This document shows, one piece after another, positions 1 through 4,470 of a DNA stretch of 7,743 nucleotides. Under the pieces are notes generated by a model. The model did not search any database. It was not told where the DNA came from and saw only the letters and a list, made by a program, of their open reading frames with translations. Position 1 is the first letter of the stretch. Each line of letters starts with the position of its first letter. Source of the stretch: DATCSE01 sp036568605 (GTDB lineage Bacteria; Pseudomonadota; Gammaproteobacteria; Burkholderiales; Burkholderiaceae_C); assembly GCA_036568605.1 (NCBI GenBank), contig DATCSE010000465.1, forward strand, positions 1 to 7,743, written 5' to 3'. A program made the translations under genes and the position numbers.

Positions 1-522
1 GCTGCGGTCATAGGCATTGCGCACGCCGGGCTCCGCCCCGCTCTGGAAGGTCGGGTTGTAGCCCGAGATCCCGAACGCCAGCTCGTGCATGTTCGTCTTC
101 GCGATGACGATCGCGCCGGCGTCGCGCAGGCGCTTGACGACCGGCGCATCGGCTTTCGGCACGTAGCCCTTCAACGCGGACGTGCCGGCGCTGCTGGGCA
201 GGCCGGCGACGTGGATGTTGTCCTTCACGACGATGGGCACGCCGGCGAGCGGCCGGCAGCGTGCCGCGCCGGTCGACTGGTCGACGGCACGGGCCGCCGC
301 CGCAGCACCGGTTTCGTCCAGCGTGACGATTGCATTGAGCGCGCTGGCGGCCTTCGCGCGTTCGATCGCGGCGGCCACGAGCTGTTCGCTTTTCTCTCGG
401 CCTTTGCAGATCGACGCGGCGGCCTCGCCCAGCGTCGGCAATTCGGCCGCGCCGGCAGCCGTCGCGAGCACGAATGCCGCGGCTGTCGCTGCGACCGTCC
501 GGCTGATGTTCTTCGTCGTCAT
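1..522 (-). CDS. Exported amidase-signature family hydrolase, N-terminal part (C-terminus outside window)
   Basis: The first 174 codons of an amidohydrolase of the amidase signature (AS) family, which cleaves C-N bonds of amides with a Ser-cisSer-Lys triad. The start at 522 has a strong AGGAGG ribosome binding site 7 bases upstream. Residues 1-26 form a signal peptide: K4 and R8, an Ala/Val-rich core, and an AGAA cleavage region, so the enzyme is probably periplasmic. After residue 28 the typical AS N-terminal layout follows: a helical region, then PLAGVPIVVKDN (residues 91-102) with the presumed catalytic lysine K100, then GAIVIAKTNMHELAFG (136-151), the conserved strand before the glycine/serine-rich signature. 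Both catalytic serines lie beyond the window edge. The region resembles mandelamide or indoleacetamide hydrolases more than GatA, but the substrate cannot be told from this half. It diverges from the gene at 630. The family call is secure; the substrate is unknown. Confidence 0.9.
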   Translation of the reverse strand, partial: MTTKNISRTVAATAAAFVLATAAGAAELPTLGEAAASICKGREKSEQLVAAAIERAKAASALNAIVTLDETGAAAAARAVDQSTGAARCRPLAGVPIVVKDNIHVAGLPSSAGTSALKGYVPKADAPVVKRLRDAGAIVIAKTNMHELAFGISGYNPTFQSGAEPGVRNAYDRS

Positions 523-582
523 CGTCACCCTCCTGGCGCACAACGCGCGGGACGATTGTGGCGAGCAAGGCGCGCCGCAGTC

Positions 583-602
583 TGTCGTCAGAATCGACGA
601 CA
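583..602. promoter_or_regulatory. Inverted repeat, possible operator between divergent genes
   Basis: TGTCGTC and its exact reverse complement GACGACA are separated by six bases (AGAATC). The dyad lies in the 107-bp gap between the amidase start (522, minus) and the unknown gene start (630, plus). Its size and position suit a dimeric repressor or activator site. No regulator gene is adjacent, so this is inference from symmetry alone. Confidence 0.3.
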
Positions 603-629
603 CGCCACCCACCGAATCGAGCGACCGCC

Positions 630-1055
630 ATGCCCATCGCCAAAGAGACCCTTGCTGAAATCGCCGACACCTATGTGAGCACGATGACCAGCATCCGCGG
701 CCGGCGCGTTCACCGGATCCTGATGCGCCAGTTCACGCGCTTCGACCATGTGCTGCCGGCCGTCGCCGAAGACGGCACGGCGGCGCTGTTCGCGTTGAGC
801 GAAGACGGCCGCGCCGCGCTGTGCCGCACCGATGGCCGCGGCGCGGCGGCCGAGATCGCCGAGTGGGCACGGCTGTCGGGCGCGAGCGTGACGACGGCCT
901 ACGACCTCTTGAAGGATTCGCTGCCGGTCGTGCGCTGGACGGTCTGGCACCCGGGCTTCGCGCGCGTCGGCGGTGCGCTCACGATCTCGGGTGCGGGCCT
1001 GCCGCCCGACGAGCACGGAGGGATCTCGGAGATCCTCCGGGCCGTCGGCCGATAG
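630..1055 (+). CDS. Protein of unknown function, 141 residues
   Basis: I do not recognise this family. The ORF encodes a soluble, mixed alpha/beta-looking protein with no signal peptide, no membrane helix and no cysteine cluster (a single Cys, at 65). The N-terminus (1-30) is helical with a basic patch, RGRRVHR (23-29). The middle (40-70) reads like beta strands with turns at EDG. The C-terminus has VRWTVWHPGF (101-110), then a glycine-rich segment. I chose the ATG at 630. A GTG at 558 would add 24 residues of low-complexity Ser/Arg sequence running through the intergenic dyad. The ribosome binding site at 630 is weak. The reading frame has the expected G/C-rich third positions and no competing plausible gene on the other strand. 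It ends 13 bp before the convergent MFS gene. Confidence 0.7.
   Translation: MPIAKETLAEIADTYVSTMTSIRGRRVHRILMRQFTRFDHVLPAVAEDGTAALFALSEDGRAALCRTDGRGAAAEIAEWARLSGASVTTAYDLLKDSLPVVRWTVWHPGFARVGGALTISGAGLPPDEHGGISEILRAVGR
1015..1040. terminator. Hairpin at the end of convergent genes, candidate terminator
   Basis: GGATCT (1021-1026) pairs with AGATCC (1030-1035) across a three-base CGG loop. The stem continues outward (GGAG with CTCC) past one bulged G. It lies in the last codons of the unknown gene and about 30 bases beyond the MFS stop on the other strand, so it could end transcription from either side. There is no T-tract on either strand, so intrinsic termination is uncertain. Confidence 0.3.
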
Positions 1056-1068
1056 GCGGCGACGCGGC

Positions 1069-2325
1069 TCAGTGCGCGACCGCCGCGCGCCCGAGGTCGC
1101 GCTGCAGCCGCCACAGCAGCGTGAAGGAAACCAGCGAGCTCGCGACGACCACGAAGCCGACGATGTCGAAGTGCTGCAGCTTGCCGTCGGCGGCCAGCGT
1201 CACGATGTGGCCGGCCACGACCGAGGCGACTCCGCCGGCCAGCTGCTGGATGGAGGCGTTGATCGCACTGAAGGCGCCGCGCTGCACCGGCGACGGCACC
1301 GACGACATCAGCGCCTGCGACGGGATCATGCGCGAGAAGATCCCGACGAACAGCACGGCGTTGACCAGGATCAGCACCGGCAGCGAGATCGGTCCGAGGT
1401 GGGTGTAGATCAGCACCATCACGATGGACAGCGCGGTGCCCAGCGTGAACACGCGGAACTTGCCGAACGTGTCGGCGGCCCGGCCGATCGCCGGGCCCGC
1501 GAACACGGTGCACAGGCCGGTGACCACGTACACCGTCGGCAGGCTGTGCAGCGAGATGCCGAGGTTGTTGACGGTGTAGGCGCTGCTGAACGGCATCAGC
1601 ATGAAGCCGCCGGTGGTCAGCAGCGCGGTCGTCGCGAATGCGAGCAGGTGGCGCGGCACCGTCAGCGTGTGCAGCAGGTGCATCCACGGGCTGTGTTCCT
1701 GCGGCGCCTTCAGATGCTCGGCGATCGGCTGCATGCGCCAGCCCACGACGATGCCGCCGAGCACGCCGATCGCGGCCAGCGCGAGGAACGGCACGTGCCA
1801 GCTCCAATGATTCGACAGGTACAGCCCGAGCGGGATGCCCAGCACCTGGCTGGCCGCGAACGCGGTCTGGATCGTGCCCATCACGCGGCCGCGCATCTGC
1901 GGCGGGAACAGATCGGTCGAGATCGCGATCACGATCGAGCCGATCACGCCGCCGAACAGCCCGGTCACGATGCGCGCGGCCAACAGCGCTTCGAAGCTCT
2001 GCGCGAGCCCGCACCACAGCGTTCCCAGCACGAAGCCGCCGTAGAAGAACAGCAGCAGCTTCTTGCGGTCGAAGCGGTCGGCGAAGCCGGCCGTCAGCAG
2101 GCCCGAAGCCGCGGCGCTGAACGCATACGCGGAGACGACCAGCCCGAACTGCTTCGGCTCGATCGCGAGCGCCGGCATGATCAGCGCGCCCATCGGCGCC
2201 ATCAGCATGAAGTCCAGGATCACCGCGAACTGCAGGAACGCGAGCATCGCGACGACCGTCTTCTGGTACGGCGTGAACGGCGCGAGAGCAGGGGCCGCGG
2301 CCACGGCAGCAGGGTTATGGCTCAT
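1069..2325 (-). CDS. MFS transporter, DHA1/AraJ-like efflux permease
   Basis: A 418-residue, probably 12-helix major facilitator superfamily protein of the inner membrane. These use the proton gradient to move small molecules, usually outward in the DHA1-like drug and sugar efflux group. The first helix (about 23-45) contains D39 within ILDFMLMAP. The hallmark motif A loop between helices 2 and 3 is GFADRFDRKK (80-89). A motif C-like helix 5 has GTIQTAFAASQVLGIPLG (150-167). A soluble central loop (about 199-222) joins the two halves, and the length is normal for the family. The ATG at 2325 is 10 bp after the ferredoxin stop and follows a modest GAGA ribosome binding site. An ATG at 2361 would add 12 residues inside the ferredoxin gene and is less likely. 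As last gene of the sigma-factor operon it is probably induced with it. The substrate cannot be inferred. Confidence 0.93.
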   Translation of the reverse strand: MSHNPAAVAAAPALAPFTPYQKTVVAMLAFLQFAVILDFMLMAPMGALIMPALAIEPKQFGLVVSAYAFSAAASGLLTAGFADRFDRKKLLLFFYGGFVLGTLWCGLAQSFEALLAARIVTGLFGGVIGSIVIAISTDLFPPQMRGRVMGTIQTAFAASQVLGIPLGLYLSNHWSWHVPFLALAAIGVLGGIVVGWRMQPIAEHLKAPQEHSPWMHLLHTLTVPRHLLAFATTALLTTGGFMLMPFSSAYTVNNLGISLHSLPTVYVVTGLCTVFAGPAIGRAADTFGKFRVFTLGTALSIVMVLIYTHLGPISLPVLILVNAVLFVGIFSRMIPSQALMSSVPSPVQRGAFSAINASIQQLAGGVASVVAGHIVTLAADGKLQHFDIVGFVVVASSLVSFTLLWRLQRDLGRAAVAH

Positions 2326-2335
2326 GGGTTCTCGT

Positions 2336-2635
2336 TTAGCAACGGGCGAGCGTGATGGCACGCTCGGGACAGGCGGCGACGCACAGGCCGCAGGATCGGC
2401 AGGCTGCGGCGTTCGGCGTGTAGGCGACCTGCATGCCGTGCACGCGCAGCTTCAGCTTGTGCAGCATACCGAGTTGCAGATAGTCGGCGTCGGCGATGCG
2501 CGAAATCCGGAAGACGTCTTCGGGGCAGACGCGCACGCAATCGCCCTTGCCTTCGCAACGGCGCAGGTCGACGACCGGCACGATCACGCCCGCGGGCTGC
2601 TTGCAGGCCGCCCCTGCAGTCGAGCTCCTGCTCAT
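2336..2635 (-). CDS. Two-motif 4Fe-4S ferredoxin-like protein with an altered first motif
   Basis: A 99-residue bacterial-type ferredoxin, presumably a cytoplasmic electron carrier or redox sensor. The second motif is complete, C79-x2-C82-x2-C85-x3-C89-P. The first, RCEGKGDCVRVCPEDVF (26-42), has C27, C33 and C37-P, but K30 sits where the second cysteine belongs. In the two-cluster ferredoxin fold this leaves one cluster with three cysteine ligands, which suggests a 3Fe-4S or unusual 4Fe-4S site (inference from the fold). A CxGKGxC-type first motif is, from memory, a recurring variant and not random decay. About 40 residues separate the motifs, longer than in clostridial ferredoxins. Extra cysteines are C11 and the terminal C99. 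The ATG overlaps the stop of the upstream His-rich membrane protein gene (ATGA), so translation is probably coupled. The MFS gene follows after 10 bp. Confidence 0.9.
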   Translation of the reverse strand: MSRSSTAGAACKQPAGVIVPVVDLRRCEGKGDCVRVCPEDVFRISRIADADYLQLGMLHKLKLRVHGMQVAYTPNAAACRSCGLCVAACPERAITLARC

Positions 2636-2949
2636 TCGCCGCGGCCGGCGTGCCGGCCCCACGACCTGTCGTGGCGGAAACGTTCCCGTTCCTCGGGCGT
2701 CATCGCGCTCCACGCGCCGTGGTGCCATCCGTGGCGATGCCAGTGCCAGCCGCCATGGCCGCGAAAGCCGCCGAACAGGATGCGGCTGAGCACCAGCAGC
2801 CCGAGCGCGCGCAGGTAGTCGATCGAGCGGGCACCGGCGAACAGGTCCGGGATGATCGCGTTCCACAGCAGCATCACGATGCCGCTCAGGATCGCGACGG
2901 CGACGAGGCCGAACGCGGCCCGGCCCAGGAATCTTCCCTTCGACAGCAT
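2632..2949 (-). CDS. Small His-rich two-helix inner-membrane protein
   Basis: A 105-residue protein with two predicted membrane helices (about 12-30 and 44-61) joined by a short loop, WNAIIPDLFAGARSIDY. The tail (62-105) is polar: a Gly/Trp/His patch with six histidines between residues 65 and 77 (H65, 69, 71, 73, 76, 77), then SAMTPEERERFRHD (81-94), a helix resembling segments in Spy/CpxP/ZraP-like stress proteins, and a basic end. Histidine density suggests metal binding, but this is not shown. From memory, similar small proteins follow ECF sigma genes in other bacteria, so a role as sigma partner or anti-sigma-like sensor is possible. The ATG at 2949 has an AAGGAG site at good spacing and lies 15 bp after the sigma stop. 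Its own stop overlaps the ferredoxin start. It has no recognised gene name. Confidence 0.85.
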   Translation of the reverse strand: MLSKGRFLGRAAFGLVAVAILSGIVMLLWNAIIPDLFAGARSIDYLRALGLLVLSRILFGGFRGHGGWHWHRHGWHHGAWSAMTPEERERFRHDRSWGRHAGRGE

Positions 2950-2964
2950 GGCTTGTTTCTCCTT

Positions 2965-3588
2965 TCAGGAATCGAATTCGTCGTAGACGGTCTGCAGGCG
3001 CGATCGCAGCTGCAGCACGGCGTAGCGCTTGCGCGCGAGCAAGGTGTTGACGGGGGCGCCGGTCTGCGCGGCCAGCTCCTTGAAGCTCAGGCCGTCGATC
3101 TCGTGCGCGATGAAGACCTCGCGCTGGTTCTGCGGCAGCTCGGCGAGTGCCTCCTCGAGCGCATCGAGCAGGCGACGGCGCGCGAACTGCGCTTCCGGGC
3201 CGGCATCGGGCGCCGGCAGCGCGAGGTCCAGCCGGTACGGGCTGTCCTCGTCGTCGCCATCGAATGCGGGCGCCGAGTCGTCATCGCCGGCAAGCTCGCT
3301 GAGCGGCTGCTCCTTCTTCTTGCGAAAGCGGTCGATGATGCGATTGCGCGCAACGCGGAACAGCCACGCGCCGGCTTGCTCGATGGTCTCGGGCAGCCGG
3401 TAGGCCTCGACGAACTCGTGCAGGACGTCCTGCAGGATGTCCTCGGCATCGGTCCGGTCGCGCACGCTGCGGCGGATGAAGTTGCCGAGTCGCGTGCGCT
3501 CGCGATGGATCGTCGCGGCGATCGCGCTGTCTCGGTCGTCGTCGCCTCGGTCGGTCATCGGCGCGGCAGCAGGCTTCGGCGGGTCCAT
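2965..3588 (-). CDS. ECF-type RNA polymerase sigma factor (sigma-70 family)
   Basis: A 207-residue extracytoplasmic-function sigma factor that would direct core RNA polymerase to alternative promoters. Region 2 (about 24-92) includes DRTDAEDILQDVLHEF (44-59), the usual core-binding DAEDxxQ helix, and GAWLFRVARNRIIDRFRKKK (73-92), the -10 recognition and melting part. An acidic linker (96-135, many Asp) takes the place of region 3. Region 4 (about 137-198) carries LPQNQREVFIAHEIDGLSFKE and a helix-turn-helix ending in NTLLARKRYAVLQLR. The linker is longer than in minimal ECF factors. The ATG at 3588 follows CAGGAG with only one base between, unusually close. The ATG at 3558 has no site at all, so the upstream start is kept with reservation. 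It heads the operon. No classical zinc-binding anti-sigma gene follows; the next gene is the His-rich membrane protein. Confidence 0.93.
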   Translation of the reverse strand: MDPPKPAAAPMTDRGDDDRDSAIAATIHRERTRLGNFIRRSVRDRTDAEDILQDVLHEFVEAYRLPETIEQAGAWLFRVARNRIIDRFRKKKEQPLSELAGDDDSAPAFDGDDEDSPYRLDLALPAPDAGPEAQFARRRLLDALEEALAELPQNQREVFIAHEIDGLSFKELAAQTGAPVNTLLARKRYAVLQLRSRLQTVYDEFDS

Positions 3589-3678
3589 GCTCCTGAAGAC
3601 GTTTCAGGCGCGGGAATATTGTGCCGGCGCATGCCGCATGCCGCGTTCATCCGCCGGCGATGCGGTTCGGTCCGGCGC

Positions 3679-3698
3679 ATCTGCAGTTCGTCGCAGAT
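3679..3698. promoter_or_regulatory. Inverted repeat upstream of the small exported-protein gene
   Basis: ATCTGC and its exact reverse complement GCAGAT are separated by eight bases (AGTTCGTC). The site lies in the 195-bp region between the sigma gene (minus) and the small exported-protein gene (plus), just upstream of a weak promoter-like pair. It may be a regulator binding site. Support is symmetry and position only. Confidence 0.25.
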
Positions 3699-3703
3699 CG
3701 CTG

Positions 3704-3730
3704 GTGACGCGCCGGCGGGCTGCCGATACT
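3704..3730 (+). promoter_or_regulatory. Weak promoter candidate for the 3784 gene
   Basis: GTGACG (3704-3709, four of six matches to the -35 consensus) is followed after 15 bases by GATACT (3725-3730, four of six at -10). The spacing is shorter than the optimum. The -10 would place the start of transcription about 45 bases before the gene. Without it I see no better sigma70-type pair in this gap. Confidence 0.3.
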
Positions 3731-3783
3731 GACTCCATCGACAAGCCAACCGGCTGTCCCGCTCGACAAGCAAGGAGTCCGTG

Positions 3784-4056
3784 ATGAACACCGCCGTTTC
3801 CCTGACCCGCCTGACGATGATCGCCGCCACGTTCGCTGCCGCCGTGACCGTGCACGCCGCGCCGCGGGTGCCCCAGGCCGCCGAGGTCGTGACGCTGCCG
3901 ATGATCACCGTGACCGGCCACCGTGCGCCGTCGGCGCAGCTCGCCGTCGTGACGCTGCCGACGATCACGGTGACCGGCAAGCGCGTGCAGGACGCCGGTC
4001 CGATGGTCGTTGCGCACAAGGGCGTCGCTGCGGTGAAGACCTCCGCCCGCAGCTGA
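3784..4056 (+). CDS. Small exported protein with two TonB-box-like repeats
   Basis: A 90-residue protein of no family I recognise. Residues 1-26 form a signal peptide (R9, hydrophobic core, VHAA cleavage region), leaving a mature chain of about 64 residues with no cysteine and no obvious fold. It contains the same segment twice: VVTLPMITVTGHR (35-47) and VVTLPTITVTGKR (55-67), period 20 residues. The LP-x-ITVTG-x-R pattern closely resembles the TonB box at the mature N-terminus of many TonB-dependent outer-membrane receptors (known family feature), yet no receptor barrel follows. It might contact TonB in the periplasm, or simply be an unstructured secreted peptide (inference). ATG at 3784 has AAGGAG five bases upstream; the in-frame GTG at 3781 would leave only two. 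It diverges from the sigma-factor operon. Confidence 0.75.
   Translation: MNTAVSLTRLTMIAATFAAAVTVHAAPRVPQAAEVVTLPMITVTGHRAPSAQLAVVTLPTITVTGKRVQDAGPMVVAHKGVAAVKTSARS
3886..3984 (+). repeat. Two-copy in-frame direct repeat, 60-bp period
   Basis: Copies at 3886-3924 and 3946-3984 start with the same 15 bases (GTCGTGACGCTGCCG) and then differ at a few bases. The period is exactly 60 bp, so the frame is kept. The copies encode the two TonB-box-like segments of the small exported protein. This points to internal duplication, or to selection for the repeated peptide. Confidence 0.8.
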
Positions 4057-4099
4057 TCGAGACCCCCACGTTTCGTTGCGAAAACAGCGCCGCCACCCG

Positions 4100-4128
4100 T
4101 TGACGGCGCGGCGCACCGCTCGCATACT
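4100..4128 (+). promoter_or_regulatory. Sigma70-type promoter upstream of the mini-ORF and rsgA-like gene
   Basis: TTGACG (4100-4105, five of six) and CATACT (4123-4128, four of six) are separated by the optimal 17 bases. Transcription would start near 4135, about 73 bases before the mini-ORF at 4208 and about 335 before the GTPase gene. The -35 element overlaps a small dyad, GCGCCG (4087-4092) with CGGCGC (4104-4109), which could act as terminator of the preceding gene or as an operator. Confidence 0.55.
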
Positions 4129-4207
4129 GCGCGCCTCGTTCCACGCGAGACCTCGTCGATGCCGCGATGGCGCCGACATCCCTCAACCGACACGCAGGAG
4201 GTGCCCA

Positions 4208-4252
4208 ATGAACAAGCCCACGGTCATTGCCCTCGTGTCGGCCGCAGCCTGA
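4208..4252 (+). CDS. 14-codon ORF with ideal ribosome binding site: leader peptide or truncated gene
   Basis: AGGAGG (4196-4201) lies six bases before an ATG that opens MNKPTVIALVSAAA and then a stop. The peptide looks like the n- and h-regions of a signal sequence cut short. Two readings fit. It may be a leader peptide of the transcript from the 4100 promoter, with the hairpin at 4297 downstream. Or it may be the start of a decayed exported-protein gene: one inserted base near the stop would extend it by SPYARSC, still without a mature domain. The sequence after it up to 4470 shows no convincing coding frame. The translation signal is clear; the role is unknown. Confidence 0.4.
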   Translation: MNKPTVIALVSAAA

Positions 4253-4470
4253 GCCCGTACGCTCGGTCCTGCTGAACCTCTGACATCGATTGCCGCGGCC
4301 TGCGTCGAGCAGGCCCCGTGATCGTCCAGGTCTGAACGCCGCGCGGCATCCACGCCCGGCCGACGCTCCATCCGCCTCTTTGCCGCTTGCTGCGCTTGTG
4401 CGCGCAGGCGTCGATGGCGCGTGCCTGCGCGCACGCGCCCACACACACGAGCGAAAGTTCAGACACACCG
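4253..4470. other. Non-coding stretch before the rsgA-like gene
   Basis: This is the second half of the 414-bp gap (4057-4470) between the small exported-protein gene and the GTPase gene. Apart from the promoter and mini-ORF described separately, it holds the 4297 hairpin and a CA-rich tract just before the GTPase start (around 4439-4447). Frames here are short or lack plausible protein composition. I see no second strong promoter or ribosome binding site. Confidence 0.5.
4297..4315 (+). promoter_or_regulatory. GC-rich hairpin, terminator or attenuator candidate
   Basis: GGCCTGC (4297-4303) pairs perfectly with GCAGGCC (4309-4315) around a five-base loop, GTCGA. Two more pairs can form beyond a C/C mismatch. 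It starts 45 bases after the mini-ORF stop and lies upstream of the GTPase gene. No T-run follows, so classical intrinsic termination is doubtful. Confidence 0.35.

Noticed and set aside
8..670. Minus-strand open frame of 220 codons over the amidase
   Set aside because: Arg-rich and without motif. The other minus frame from 522 has a signal peptide, AGGAGG and the amidase motifs.
973..2355. Long plus-strand open frame opposite the MFS gene
   Set aside because: It encodes Arg/His/Gln/Asp-rich sequence with no domain. It is the antisense shadow of a clear MFS gene, kept open by high GC.
3640..3665. GCATGC direct repeat and CCGCAT/ATGCGG dyad before the sigma gene as an ECF autoregulatory promoter
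   Set aside because: No convincing -35/-10 pair at ECF-like spacing could be matched; such words are frequent at this GC content.
2650..3732. 360-codon plus-strand frame opposite the sigma operon
   Set aside because: Antisense to three well-supported genes, no recognisable domain and a composition typical of GC-rich shadows.
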